Part shown: positions 8,757-17,592 of the stretch, piece after piece
Position numbering within the stretch: position 1 is the first letter of the stretch
Layout of the letters: the number at the start of each line of letters is the position of its first letter
Origin: Mucilaginibacter mallensis
GTDB taxonomy: Bacteria; Bacteroidota; Bacteroidia; Sphingobacteriales; Sphingobacteriaceae
Direction: 5' to 3'
NCBI RefSeq assembly: GCF_900105165.1
Contig: NZ_LT629740.1
Coordinates: 62,001 to 126,000 of the forward strand
DNA: 64,000 bases
Notes under the pieces: model-generated
Database searches by the model: none
What the model saw: the letters and a program-made list of their open reading frames with translations, nothing else
Told to the model about the DNA's origin: nothing
Position numbers and translations under genes: made by a program

Positions 8757-10066
8757 TATCCGATTACTTTTCTGCCTATACTGTTATAATAGAAACCATA
8801 TTCTTTCATTCTTTCCAGATCATACAGGTTACGGCCGTCAAAAATAACAGGTGCTTTCAATTTTTCTTTCATAAAATCAAAATCAGGTGTGCGGAATACC
8901 GGCCATTCGGTTATTATCAACAACGCGTCGGCACCGTTAAGCGCATCATAGCGGTTTTCTGCGTAAGTGATCTTATCGCCTAACAGTTTCTTTACGTTTG
9001 GCATACCTTCGGGATCGAAAGCTACAACAGTAGCGCCATCTTTCAATAGCTCCTCAATAATATATAAAGCAGGTGCTTCGCGAATGTCGTCGGTATCTGG
9101 TTTAAAGGCCAGTCCCCATAACGCGAACTTTTTACCTTTTAATCCATCTTTATAATAGCCGCGCATTTTCTCAACCAAAACCTTTTTCTGGATCTGGTTT
9201 ACATCCATCACCGCGTTCAGTATCTTAAAATCGTATTTGTTCTCGGCTGCTGATTTCTCCAGCGCCTGCACATCCTTAGGGAAACAGCTGCCGCCATAAC
9301 CAATACCTGAGAACAGGAAGCGTTTACCGATACGATCGTCAGAACCAATACCTCTTCTTACCATGTCCACATCAGCGCCTACCAGTTCGCACAGGTTAGC
9401 TACCTCATTCATAAACGAGATTTTGGTAGCAAGGAAAGAGTTTGCCGCATATTTTGTAAGCTCCGAAGAGCGTTCATCCATAAAAATAATAGGGTTGCCC
9501 TGGCGCACATATGGGCCGTACAGTTCGCCCATTAACTTGCGGGCGCGTTCATCCATAGTACCTACTACTACGCGGTCGGGTTTCATAAAGTCGTCTACCG
9601 CTACACCTTCGCGTAAAAACTCGGGATTTGACACCACCGCGCATTCTACTGTAGTGTTGGCTTTTAATACCGCGGTTACTTTATCGGCTGTGCCCACCGG
9701 CACCGTTGACTTGGTAACGATAACCTTATAATCGGTTATCAACCCGGCAATATCTTTAGCAGCGCCCAAAACATAACTCAAATCTGCTGAGCCATCACCA
9801 CCCGGAGGCGTTGGCAGCGCCAGGAAGATGATTTTTGCTTCTGCTATAGCCTCAGCCAGGTTAGTGGTGAACAGTAGCCGGCTTTCATTAATATTCCTGT
9901 TAAAAAGCACTTCTAAGCCCGGCTCGTATATTGGTAACTGGCCTGCCTGCATCATTTTTACTTTCTGTTCATTGATGTCAACACAGATCACCTGGTTGCC
10001 GGTCTCGGCTAAACATGTTCCTGTTACCAGGCCCACGTACCCGGTCCCCACTACAGCTATTTTCAT
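8756..10066 (-). CDS. ugd: UDP-glucose 6-dehydrogenase
   Basis: The enzyme oxidises UDP-glucose to UDP-glucuronate with NAD. The N-terminal Rossmann motif is [12 protein letters not shown], the catalytic cysteine lies in [10 protein letters not shown], and the C-terminal UDP-binding domain has the usual [11 protein letters not shown] motif. At 436 residues it is full length. It is the first gene of the minus-strand polysaccharide block and is divergent from waaA, with 62 bp between the two start codons that must hold both promoters; I found no exact consensus box there. Confidence 0.94.
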   Translation of the reverse strand: MKIAVVGTGYVGLVTGTCLAETGNQVICVDINEQKVKMMQAGQLPIYEPGLEVLFNRNINESRLLFTTNLAEAIAEAKIIFLALPTPPGGDGSADLSYVLGAAKDIAGLITDYKVIVTKSTVPVGTADKVTAVLKANTTVECAVVSNPEFLREGVAVDDFMKPDRVVVGTMDERARKLMGELYGPYVRQGNPIIFMDERSSELTKYAANSFLATKISFMNEVANLCELVGADVDMVRRGIGSDDRIGKRFLFSGIGYGGSCFPKDVQALEKSAAENKYDFKILNAVMDVNQIQKKVLVEKMRGYYKDGLKGKKFALWGLAFKPDTDDIREAPALYIIEELLKDGATVVAFDPEGMPNVKKLLGDKITYAENRYDALNGADALLIITEWPVFRTPDFDFMKEKLKAPVIFDGRNLYDLERMKEYGFYYNSIGRKVIG

Positions 10067-10128
10067 AAGTGTTTATTGTAATTTATTGTTATTACTTTTA
10101 TCCCGACGAAGATAATAATTCATAGTTA

Positions 10129-11346
10129 ATGCTGCTAATATATAATATCGCTTTACGTTTATACTATTGTGCTGTTTTCACGGTTTCATTTTTTAACGGG
10201 AAAGCAAAGCTTTGGGTTTCCGGCAGAAGAAATATAAGCTATAAAAAGTATGAGCAAAGCATTTGGTTCCACTTTGCTTCGCTTGGCGAATTTGAGCAGG
10301 GCCGGCCGGTACTGGAGTATTACCGTGAAAAGTACCCGGATAAAAAGATAGTCATCACCTTTTTTTCACCATCGGGCTACGAGATCAGGAAGAATACACC
10401 GCTTGCCGATGCAGTATATTATCTGCCCCTTGATACTGCCGCCAATGCGCGGAACTTTATTGATGCCATACAGCCTGCTATAGCCATATTTACCAAATAT
10501 GAGTACTGGTATCATTTCTTTAACGAGTTGAATAAGCGCGAGATACCGCTTTATATTATCTCCGGTATTTTCAGGCCTGAGCAGGTTTTTTTTAAATGGT
10601 ATGGTAGCCTGCACCGCAAAATATTAAGTTTTGTAACCTGGTTTTTTGTGCAGGATGAGCGCTCAACGGAGCTGCTGAAAAATCTCGGAATTGAAAATGT
10701 TTCTATCAGTGGCGATACTCGTTTTGATCGTGTTTGGGCAAATGCACAGCAGCCAAAAGAATTGCAGCCAGTAAACGATTTTAAAAACGGGCGCAAGGTT
10801 TTTATAGCCGGCAGTACATGGCCCGATGATGAGGTTTTGACAGCAGCTTTGGTAAATGATTATGCTGATTGGAAATTTATTTTTGCCCCTCACGAAATAA
10901 GCGAGGAAAAGATCACTAAGCTTATCAGCCTATTGCCATTTAATTCAGCTATAAGATATTCGCAACTGGCAACGGATCATCTGCCGCTTACCAACTATCA
11001 AACACTCATAATTGATAATATAGGCATGCTGTCGTCGCTATATCAATATGGCGATCTGGCCTATATAGGTGGCGGCTTTGGTGTGGGGATACACAATACG
11101 CTCGAGGCAGCCGCTTTTGGTCTGCCGGTAATATTCGGGCCAAATTACAGCAGGTTTAAAGAGGCAAATGACCTGGTAACCCTGCAGGCCGGATACAGCA
11201 TTAATGACGAGGCCGAATTAAAAAGCACCGTGGCTTATTTGCTGGAGAATGGGGAACGCTATAAAACGATATGCCAAAAAGCGGCAGCCTATGTGCAGGA
11301 GCATACCGGTGCTACAGCAACAATTGTAGAGCATATAAAGCTGTAA
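10129..11346 (+). CDS. waaA: 3-deoxy-D-manno-octulosonic acid (Kdo) transferase
   Basis: WaaA adds Kdo to lipid A precursor at the inner membrane. The 405-residue product has an N-terminal hydrophobic anchor (about residues 1-22), the WFHFASLGEFEQGRP segment matching the WxHaxSxGE signature, and the C-terminal FGVGIHNTLEAAAFGLPVIFGP donor-site region (the G/N/E motif of this GT30 family). It is followed after 6 bp by an acyltransferase gene and probably leads the transcript that runs through the carotenoid-type genes to cruF. The link between Kdo transfer and these genes is only by position. Confidence 0.92.
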   Translation: MLLIYNIALRLYYCAVFTVSFFNGKAKLWVSGRRNISYKKYEQSIWFHFASLGEFEQGRPVLEYYREKYPDKKIVITFFSPSGYEIRKNTPLADAVYYLPLDTAANARNFIDAIQPAIAIFTKYEYWYHFFNELNKREIPLYIISGIFRPEQVFFKWYGSLHRKILSFVTWFFVQDERSTELLKNLGIENVSISGDTRFDRVWANAQQPKELQPVNDFKNGRKVFIAGSTWPDDEVLTAALVNDYADWKFIFAPHEISEEKITKLISLLPFNSAIRYSQLATDHLPLTNYQTLIIDNIGMLSSLYQYGDLAYIGGGFGVGIHNTLEAAAFGLPVIFGPNYSRFKEANDLVTLQAGYSINDEAELKSTVAYLLENGERYKTICQKAAAYVQEHTGATATIVEHIKL

Positions 11347-11352
11347 GGGAAT

Positions 11353-11985
11353 ATGATCTACCCCAAAAAGAACCCTGTCATATTTTGGACGATGCACTAT
11401 TATGTGAAATGGATAGTGGGCAGGCATTTTCATGAGTTGCTGTTTAACAGGATTGAAACTGATAAAAGCCGATCAATACTTTTAATAGTTAATCATTATA
11501 GTTTTTGGGATAGCCTCATCTTATATTGTGTAAATACCCGTTTGTTTAAGAAAAAGATGTACATTATGATACTGGAAGAAACTGCCAGGGGGAATGCTTT
11601 TTTTAAATATGCGGGCGCTTTTTCAATCAATAAAAAATCAAAGGACATGCTGCTATCGCTGGATTATGCGGCAAATCTGCTGAATGATCCGCAAAACATG
11701 GTGGTGATATTTCCGCAAGGTAGACTGTATTCAAATTTTGTAGATCATATAATTTTTGAAAAAGGAGTATTGAGGATAATAAAGCAGGCTCAGGGCAGTT
11801 TTCAATTAGTATTTGCCGCTGCTTTTGTGCAGTACTTTAAACACAAAAAGCCAACAGCAACCGTTTATTTAAAAACAGCTGATGAAAGTTTTGCTGATAC
11901 AACTATTAATGAATTGCAAAGTGCCTATCAGCAGTATTACGATCGATCAAAACAGTTACAAACCGAAATAGATATAGAACAGTGA
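11353..11985 (+). CDS. PlsC-type lysophospholipid/glycolipid acyltransferase
   Basis: A 210-residue acyltransferase with the HX4D motif NHYSFWD (His48, Asp53) and a second conserved block IFPQGRLYSN, as in the 1-acyl-glycerol-3-phosphate acyltransferase superfamily. There is a hydrophobic segment near the N-terminus, so a membrane location is likely. It lies between waaA (6 bp upstream) and a glycosyltransferase whose GTG start overlaps its stop. Because the next genes modify carotenoids, it may acylate a carotenoid glycoside and not a phospholipid; sequence alone cannot settle this. Confidence 0.8.
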   Translation: MIYPKKNPVIFWTMHYYVKWIVGRHFHELLFNRIETDKSRSILLIVNHYSFWDSLILYCVNTRLFKKKMYIMILEETARGNAFFKYAGAFSINKKSKDMLLSLDYAANLLNDPQNMVVIFPQGRLYSNFVDHIIFEKGVLRIIKQAQGSFQLVFAAAFVQYFKHKKPTATVYLKTADESFADTTINELQSAYQQYYDRSKQLQTEIDIEQ

Positions 11986-13070
11986 TCATAGCCATATTTG
12001 TTACTCTCTTTTTTATGGTACTGCGCTTTACGGTGTCGCTGTTTAACTTTTTGTCAAACCCTAAGCTGCCGCATATAAAAAAGCCGTATGGCCAGCTCGT
12101 GTCTATATTAATACCGGTGCGTAACGAGGAGGGAAATATTTTAACGCTGCTCCAATCCATACAAAAACAAGATTACGGTAATTACGAAGTGATCATACTG
12201 GATGATGATTCAACAGATGATACCTACCGGGTTTGCTCGGAATTTGCGGCTGAACACCCGCGCTTTAAAGTGATAAAAGGTAAAAAATTACCGCACGACT
12301 GGCTGGGAAAAAACTATGCCTGCTACCAATTGGCCAAACAAGCCAATGGCGATTACTTTTTGTTTTTAGATGCCGATGAACAGGTATATAATGGTTTGAT
12401 CAATAGTGCTCTGCACCGCATGCATCTGTATAATCTCGGCTTATTAAGCCTGTTTACCAACCAGCAAATGGATACATTAGGCGAGAAGATAGTGGTACCG
12501 CTTATGCACTTTATACTTTTAAACCTGTTGCCATTGCGCCTGGTTTATCTTACTAAAAACAGTTCGGTTGCGGCGGCAAGCGGGCAGTTTATGTTGTTTG
12601 ATGCAACGCTTTACCGGCAGTACGAATGGCATAAGCAGGCTAAGGACAAAGTAGTTGAGGATGTAGAGATCATGAAATTTGTAAAAGCAGCAGGGTATAA
12701 CGGTGAGGCTTTGCTGGCAAATGGCATGATAAGCTGCCGAATGTATAAAGGTTATACCGACGCGGTTAATGGCTTTAGTAAAAATTTTTTGGCGGCATTT
12801 AATTACAGCATTATGTGGCTGCTTATTTACCTGGTAATAATTATTGGGGGGCCTATGATCATATTAATGACATTGAACTTTCAGCTGATGTTATTTATGG
12901 TGGGTTTAATTATTCTTACCCGTATCATGATCTCCTTATCGGCAAGCCAGAACGCCTGGCTCAATGTGTTGCTCCACCCTGTGCAAATGATCAATTTAAT
13001 GCTGATAGCTTTTATAGCGATACAAAAATACCTCACCAAAACCACGGTATGGAAGGGCCGCAGAATTTGA
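11982..13070 (+). CDS. family 2 glycosyltransferase (CruG/CrtQ-like)
   Basis: The 362-residue membrane-associated GT2 enzyme has an N-terminal helix, the nucleotide-sugar motif ILIPVRNEEGN, EVIILDDDSTDDT, a DAD (DxD-type) site in FLFLDADEQ, and two or three C-terminal membrane helices. This arrangement resembles carotenoid glycosyltransferases (CruG, CrtQ). The start is GTG, with a 4 bp overlap (GTGA) onto the preceding stop, so translation is probably coupled. The downstream cruF-like gene starts inside its end. The context points to glycosylation of the hydroxyl made by CruF; the exact sugar is unknown. Confidence 0.8.
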   Translation: MIIAIFVTLFFMVLRFTVSLFNFLSNPKLPHIKKPYGQLVSILIPVRNEEGNILTLLQSIQKQDYGNYEVIILDDDSTDDTYRVCSEFAAEHPRFKVIKGKKLPHDWLGKNYACYQLAKQANGDYFLFLDADEQVYNGLINSALHRMHLYNLGLLSLFTNQQMDTLGEKIVVPLMHFILLNLLPLRLVYLTKNSSVAAASGQFMLFDATLYRQYEWHKQAKDKVVEDVEIMKFVKAAGYNGEALLANGMISCRMYKGYTDAVNGFSKNFLAAFNYSIMWLLIYLVIIIGGPMIILMTLNFQLMLFMVGLIILTRIMISLSASQNAWLNVLLHPVQMINLMLIAFIAIQKYLTKTTVWKGRRI

Positions 13071-13726
13071 AACCAAAACCATACGAATCATCGAAAAAGT
13101 CGCAGCTAACGCTCATAATAATTATTGTGCTTTTTCATACGGTGGGGCTCATCGGCTTAGTTATGCCGTCTCTTCGCCCCATTTTTTTACAGCTAGTACC
13201 CTGGCATATATTGTTAATGCTGATAGTAATAATTGCCAGTCACAGGCCCTCAGATTATCGCATATTATTATTTGCCCTGCTGATATTTATAATAGGTTAC
13301 GGCGCGGAGTGGATCGGCGTACACAAAAGTTGGCTGTTTGGTAATTATGGCTACGGCACAACCCTGGGCCTGCAGTTTTATGATATCCCGTTAATTATAG
13401 GCGTGAACTGGTTCCTGCTGATTTATTCTGCGGGGGTTTTGATGCAGCAATTGAGGATTAGGAGTGTTTTTGCCCGCGTAATAACTGCTGCTTTTACTTT
13501 GGTTTTAGTGGATCTGCTGATAGAACCCGTTGCCATAAAATTGGATTACTGGCATTGGACTGATAATATCATCCCCCTAAGTAATTATGCAGGCTGGTTT
13601 TTGCTGAGTGCTTTAATGCTGTTTGTATTTGAAAAATTCAACTTTAAAAAGCAAAGCGTGGTAGCGCCGGTGTTTTTGCTGATACAGGTTGTGTTTTTTG
13701 CTGTTTTGAGATTGATAATTATATAA
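13049..13726 (+). CDS. cruF: CruF-like carotenoid 1',2'-hydratase
   Basis: The protein of 225 residues is an integral membrane protein with about seven hydrophobic helices and the RPSDYR, AEWIGVHKSWLFGNYGYG and EPVAIKLDYWHW motifs of the CruF family (DUF422), which hydrates the acyclic end of gamma-carotene-type carotenoids. The frame is open further upstream (Met at 12815), but that stretch is the out-of-frame shadow of the glycosyltransferase. I place the start at the ATG at 13049, overlapping the upstream gene by 22 bp; a TTG at 13067 is an alternative. It ends just before a long inverted repeat. Confidence 0.82.
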   Translation: MEGPQNLKPKPYESSKKSQLTLIIIIVLFHTVGLIGLVMPSLRPIFLQLVPWHILLMLIVIIASHRPSDYRILLFALLIFIIGYGAEWIGVHKSWLFGNYGYGTTLGLQFYDIPLIIGVNWFLLIYSAGVLMQQLRIRSVFARVITAAFTLVLVDLLIEPVAIKLDYWHWTDNIIPLSNYAGWFLLSALMLFVFEKFNFKKQSVVAPVFLLIQVVFFAVLRLIII

Positions 13727-13822
13727 TTCCCTCCCTTGGGAGGGGTGCGGCTGATTGTGCGGTGACAGGTAGGGGTTTCGCCGCAGATTACCCCTACCTG
13801 CCCTTCCCCAGGGAAGGAATCG
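13727..13822. repeat. long imperfect inverted repeat (CCCTCCCTTGGGAGGG type)
   Basis: The gap after cruF carries a GC-rich inverted repeat: CCCTCCCTTGGGAGGG at the left, GGTAGGGG / CCCCTACC in the middle, and CCCTTCCCCAGGGAAGG at the right. It can fold into a branched hairpin and may terminate the waaA-cruF transcript. It differs from the other repeat families here. Confidence 0.6.
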
Positions 13823-13902
13823 CCCCAGGCCTTCGCTTTTTTAAAGTACAAGACACAAAATATTGCATCTCTACAACGGTGTATTTGTTTAATTTTTTAC
13901 CG

Positions 13903-13910
13903 TAAATTTG
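13903..13910 (+). promoter_or_regulatory. predicted -7 element (TAAATTTG) for ispH
   Basis: TAAATTTG matches the Bacteroidota -7 consensus exactly and ends 7 bp before the ispH ATG. With the usual distance from box to start point, the transcript would begin at or next to the start codon, so the mRNA is predicted to be leaderless or nearly so. Confidence 0.5.
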
Positions 13911-13917
13911 CAGCACA

Positions 13918-14769
13918 ATGGGAGAGTATAATCTACAGGTTACCATAGACCAGGATTCCGGCTTTTGCTTTGGAGTGGTTTACGCTATTGATATGGCCGA
14001 AGAAATTCTGGCCGAGGATGGATACCTGTATTGCCTTGGCGATATAGTGCATAATGATGAAGAGGTGGAACGCTTAAAAGCCAAAGGCCTGCGCATTATT
14101 GAACATGAGGCGCTTAAAGATCTCAAAAACGAAAAGGTACTCATCCGCGCGCATGGCGAGGCTCCTGATACCTATCGTACCGCTTTAGAAAATAATATTA
14201 CCCTTATTGATGCCTCATGCCCTGTAGTGTTAAAGCTGCAGAACCGCATCAAAAATTCATACGACTCCAACGAGAAAATATTGATCTTTGGCAAACATGG
14301 CCATGCTGAGGTAATTGGTTTAGAAGGCCAAACCAATGGCGAGGCACTGGTTTTCCAGGATATTGCCGAACTGGATAATGTGGAGCTACCCCATAACATC
14401 ACCCTTTACAGTCAGACTACTAAAAGTATGGCGAAGTTCTACAGCGTAAAGGATGAACTGATCTCACGCGGATATGATCTGAAAGCAAATGATACGATCT
14501 GTCGCCAGGTATCAAACCGGGATAAGGACCTGCCAAAGTTTGTTGCGAAGTTTGATAAGATCGTATTTGTATCGGGCCGGAAATCATCCAACGGCAAGGT
14601 GTTGTATGAGGTATGCCTTAAAAATAATCCCAACACTTATTTTATATCATCAGCCAGCGAGCTTGATAAAGCATTATTCGCCCCCGGTGATAAAGTAGGT
14701 ATAGCAGGCGCCACATCAACCCCCATGTGGCTAATGCAGGAAGTAAAAGCGGAACTGGAAAGATTATAA
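13918..14769 (+). CDS. ispH: 4-hydroxy-3-methylbut-2-enyl diphosphate reductase
   Basis: IspH (LytB) makes IPP and DMAPP in the last step of the MEP pathway using a [4Fe-4S] cluster. The three cluster cysteines are visible at residues 17 (SGFCFGV), 101 (DASCPVV) and 195 (NDTICRQV), and substrate-binding histidines lie in GDIVHN and RAHGEAP. The length (283 residues) is normal. Upstream is a predicted promoter almost touching the ATG. Its position between cruF and a CrtW-like ketolase suggests precursor supply for carotenoids, although ispH is also essential for all isoprenoids. Confidence 0.95.
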   Translation: MGEYNLQVTIDQDSGFCFGVVYAIDMAEEILAEDGYLYCLGDIVHNDEEVERLKAKGLRIIEHEALKDLKNEKVLIRAHGEAPDTYRTALENNITLIDASCPVVLKLQNRIKNSYDSNEKILIFGKHGHAEVIGLEGQTNGEALVFQDIAELDNVELPHNITLYSQTTKSMAKFYSVKDELISRGYDLKANDTICRQVSNRDKDLPKFVAKFDKIVFVSGRKSSNGKVLYEVCLKNNPNTYFISSASELDKALFAPGDKVGIAGATSTPMWLMQEVKAELERL

Positions 14770-14781
14770 TATTTTCTCTAT

Positions 14782-14875
14782 GTCATTGCGAGGAGGAACG
14801 ACGAAGCAACCTCGTCGCGTTCAATATGCAAGCGACGAGGTTGCTTCTCCGCTATCCAGCGGATCGCAATGACAT
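14782..14875. repeat. REP-like inverted repeat with GTCATTGCGAG ends
   Basis: This 94 bp element begins GTCATTGCGAGGAGGAACGA and ends GATCGCAATGAC, with an inner inverted pair AGCAACCTCGTCGC / GCGACGAGGTTGCT. The termini match the elements at 4.5 kb and 0.8 kb, but the core differs. It lies just after the ispH stop codon and could act as its terminator. Confidence 0.8.
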
Positions 14876-14883
14876 GATGGTAT

Positions 14884-14891
14884 TAAATTTG
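14884..14891 (+). promoter_or_regulatory. predicted -7 element (TAAATTTG) for the ketolase gene
   Basis: An exact TAnnTTTG match 17 bp before the ATG, directly after the REP-like element. It suggests that the ketolase gene is transcribed on its own and not by readthrough from ispH. Confidence 0.45.
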
Positions 14892-14908
14892 TACATTACC
14901 ATTATCAC

Positions 14909-15595
14909 ATGCAAAAGCGTCCATCAAACATTGGTTTATTAGTTGCCCTATTGGTTATAGGTAGCTGGGTAACCTCAATCATTTTGTTAATGCGCTGGCA
15001 GGTGAATTTTGCAAATCCTTTGCTATACCTGTTTATTTTAGTGCAGATGCATTTGTATACGGGGTTGTTCATCACCGCGCATGATGCTATGCATGGCACC
15101 GTTTCATCAAACAAAACACTTAATAATTTGGTGGGATATCTCTCCACATTGCTTTATGCTTCATTCTGGTATCCGAAGTTATATACCAAGCATCACCAGC
15201 ATCATAACCACGTTCATACTGCTGCCGACCCGGACTATCACGAAGGTAATTTTATACAATGGTATACACGGTTTATCCGTAATTATTTATCCATCTGGCA
15301 AATTGTGCTGATGGCAGTAATATTCAACATCCTGAAGATCTGGATCCCGCAGCCAAACCTGTTACTGTTTTGGGTAGCGCCATCGTTATTAAGCACCGTA
15401 CAGTTATTTTATTTTGGTACTTACCTGCCGCATAAAGGTGAGCATGATAACAAGCACCAGGCATGCAGTCAATTTCGTAACCATGTGCTGGCATTTTTGT
15501 CGTGTTACTTTTTCGGTTATCATTATGAGCACCATGATTCACCGGGGACGCCGTGGTGGAAATTATGGAGGGAACCGGCTGGTCCATCAAATTAA
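14909..15595 (+). CDS. crtW: CrtW-type beta-carotene ketolase / fatty acid desaturase family
   Basis: The 228-residue membrane di-iron enzyme carries the three histidine clusters of the desaturase superfamily: HDAMHG near residue 58, HHQHHNH near 96, and YHYEHHDSPGTPWW near 205. The motif LFYFGTYLPHKGEH is characteristic of CrtW ketolases, which put a 4-keto group on the beta ring, and helps tell it from fatty acid desaturases. Four hydrophobic helices are apparent. Close to cruF and ispH, it would give a keto-carotenoid of the flexixanthin type. A generic desaturase role cannot be excluded without homology scoring. Confidence 0.78.
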   Translation: MQKRPSNIGLLVALLVIGSWVTSIILLMRWQVNFANPLLYLFILVQMHLYTGLFITAHDAMHGTVSSNKTLNNLVGYLSTLLYASFWYPKLYTKHHQHHNHVHTAADPDYHEGNFIQWYTRFIRNYLSIWQIVLMAVIFNILKIWIPQPNLLLFWVAPSLLSTVQLFYFGTYLPHKGEHDNKHQACSQFRNHVLAFLSCYFFGYHYEHHDSPGTPWWKLWREPAGPSN

Positions 15596-15598
15596 AGA

Positions 15599-15625
15599 AG
15601 CCCAAACATAGATGTCTGGGCCCTT
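15599..15625 (+). terminator. hairpin terminator after the ketolase gene
   Basis: AGCCCAAACAT and ATGTCTGGGC form a stem with a short loop immediately after the ketolase stop codon. The following sequence is not strongly T-rich, so termination efficiency is uncertain. Confidence 0.5.
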
Positions 15626-15824
15626 GGCGGATAAAATTAATTAACTATTTACATCAGCTTCTTGTTCTGAAAGGATAACGTTCTAATAGGTGTAAATATA
15701 AATAATAGCCTTTGTGTGGTTTTGCTAAACACCGCACAATCGATTGCTTAAATGCTTACGTCATGAATTTCGGGGAGATATTCCGGGGTCTTTTCTAATC
15801 ATCTATTCGTAATAAAATGAAGCA

Positions 15825-15857
15825 TTTGAAAATTCAGTGGCAAAATATTTACTTTTG
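15825..15857 (+). promoter_or_regulatory. predicted promoter TTTG-N21-TACTTTTG for hemH
   Basis: TTTG at 15825-15828 and TACTTTTG at 15850-15857, separated by 21 bp, match both Bacteroidota consensus elements. This settles the hemH start: the in-frame Met at 15837 lies inside the promoter spacer, so translation must begin at 15867. Confidence 0.65.
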
Positions 15858-15866
15858 CGCTTCATT

Positions 15867-16883
15867 ATGAGCAAAAAGGGAGTTTTACTGGTTAATTTAG
15901 GTACGCCTGATAGTCCTTCAACCGCGGATGTGCGCAAATACCTCAGAGAATTTTTAATGGACCCGAGGGTAATTGATGTAAACCCTGTTTTACGTACAAT
16001 ATTGGTTAAAGGCTTTATTGCCCCTACCCGCGGACCGAAATCAGCCAAACTTTATCAGCAGATCTGGGATGAAAAAACCGGCTCGCCACTTTTGCATTAC
16101 AGCAAACTACAGCAACAATTATTGCAGGATCGCTTAGGCGATAAATATATGGTTGAACTAGCCATGCGTTATCAAAGCCCATCGATAGAGTCAGCATTAA
16201 CAAGGCTGAAAGATGCTTTAGTGCAGGAAATACAGGTAATCCCGATGTTCCCGCAATATGCATCGGCAAGTACAGGCTCAGTGTATGAAAAAATAATGGA
16301 CATTGTGGGTAAATGGCCCACATCGCCAAATATATCCTTCATTAACTCATTCCATGATAATGAACTGATGATTGAGACCTTTGCCAATAACGCGCAAAAA
16401 CATGATCCTGAAAGTTATGACCACATCTTGTTCAGCTTTCATGGCCTGCCGCAACGGCAATTGATAAAATCAGACCATACCCACAGTTACTGCCTTAAAG
16501 TTGATGGTTGCTGCGAAACGCTTAACGATACCAACAAGTTTTGCTATTCGGCGCAATCGCACCACACAGCGAAACTCATCGCCCAAAAATTAAATATCCC
16601 GAAAGAAAAATATACCATTTGTTTTCAATCACGCTTGGGTAGCGACCCCTGGGTACAACCCTACACCAGCGAGATTGTAGCTAAACTAGCCAATGAGGGC
16701 AAAAAACGCCTATTGGTATTTTGCCCCGCTTTTGTTGCCGATTGTTTGGAAACCGTATTTGAAGTAACCAAAGAATACGGCGACGAATTTAAAGCCTTAG
16801 GGGGTGAGCATGTGCAATTAGTAGAAAGCCTGAACGATTCCCCAACATGGATTGACGCGCTGGAGAAAATGGTGAGGGAATAG
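15867..16883 (+). CDS. hemH: ferrochelatase
   Basis: HemH inserts ferrous iron into protoporphyrin IX (or coproporphyrin III, depending on the organism). The protein begins MSKKGVLLVNLGTPDSP, the usual N-terminus, and contains FSFHGLPQRQ with the catalytic His and DPWVQPYTSE and FCPAFVADCLET with the conserved Glu. It is 338 residues when started at 15867; a Met ten codons earlier is rejected because the predicted promoter spans it. The cysteine-rich stretch CLKVDGCCETLNDTNKFC is notable and could hold an iron-sulfur cluster, as in some bacterial ferrochelatases; this is inference. Confidence 0.93.
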   Translation: MSKKGVLLVNLGTPDSPSTADVRKYLREFLMDPRVIDVNPVLRTILVKGFIAPTRGPKSAKLYQQIWDEKTGSPLLHYSKLQQQLLQDRLGDKYMVELAMRYQSPSIESALTRLKDALVQEIQVIPMFPQYASASTGSVYEKIMDIVGKWPTSPNISFINSFHDNELMIETFANNAQKHDPESYDHILFSFHGLPQRQLIKSDHTHSYCLKVDGCCETLNDTNKFCYSAQSHHTAKLIAQKLNIPKEKYTICFQSRLGSDPWVQPYTSEIVAKLANEGKKRLLVFCPAFVADCLETVFEVTKEYGDEFKALGGEHVQLVESLNDSPTWIDALEKMVRE

Positions 16884-16896
16884 GTCTCTTCACCAC

Positions 16897-17543
16897 GTCA
16901 TTGCGAGCGATAGCGTGGACAACCGACCGGAGGGAGCTCATTAATACCATTGAAAAACAAATTACAACATTAATAATCCCCGACTATGCAGAGCAGATAT
17001 GTAATTGTGAATATCGCATGAAGCCGCTCATGGGCGCGGAGCCCTATTTCTTTTGTCTTGATACAAAAGAAACAAAAAATCAAGACAAAAAAATCCTTCC
17101 GCCCACAGGCAAAACACCCAGGCCCGCGCTTTTTGTCGGGCCTTTACCCGCTTTTAATCATGGTTCAATTAAAGCCATTTCCTTTGGAGAAATTAGGTAA
17201 AGTTCCTTTCCCTGTCAGTAGAACAGCTTCGGGAGAAAGCAGGCAAAACGATGGTGGCCTTGTGCGTGGCAGGGCATAGCAGATTTTTACAGAAGCGTAA
17301 AGGCTGGGTGCGTAGCGACAGCAGGGGTAAAAATATAGCAGCCCAGGTTTTGCCTGATTTGCAGCGTAGAGGCCTCGTGCGGAAAGAAGCATTTCTACTG
17401 ACTTGACTTTTTGGTCCTTTTGTGTCAAGACAAAAGGACTAGGCCTAGCGGCTATGAGCGATACCATGCGACTCAATATACCGTGCATAGTCGGGGATTA
17501 TTAATGAGCTCCTACGGTCGGCTGTCTTCGTACCTTGCAATGA
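16897..17543. repeat. ~650 bp non-coding repeat element with terminal inverted repeats, copy 2 (inverted)
   Basis: The 700 bp gap between hemH and the serine hydrolase gene is filled by a second copy of the element at 771-1367, in reverse orientation. Homology runs across the whole unit, including the CAAGACAAAA modules, the GCCCACAGGCAAAACACC block and the GAAGCTGTTCTACTGAC block. Its terminal repeats are longer than in copy 1: GTCATTGCGAG followed by a GGACAACCGACCGGAGGGAG region pairs with the other end over roughly 50-80 bases. It has no transposase gene, so if mobile it must be moved in trans. Open frames inside (for example 16901-17200) are chance frames shared between copies. Confidence 0.8.
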
Positions 17544-17592
17544 CGCGTGGAGCGAATTCCGAAATCAAAAATCCGATATCGAAATCAATCTA

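Noticed and set aside
12815-13048. Upstream extension of the cruF frame
   Set aside because: This part is the out-of-frame shadow of the glycosyltransferase C-terminus; the hydrophobic CruF homology begins after the Met at 13049.
15837-15866. Earlier hemH start at 15837
   Set aside because: It lies between the predicted -33 and -7 elements, and family proteins begin at the later Met.
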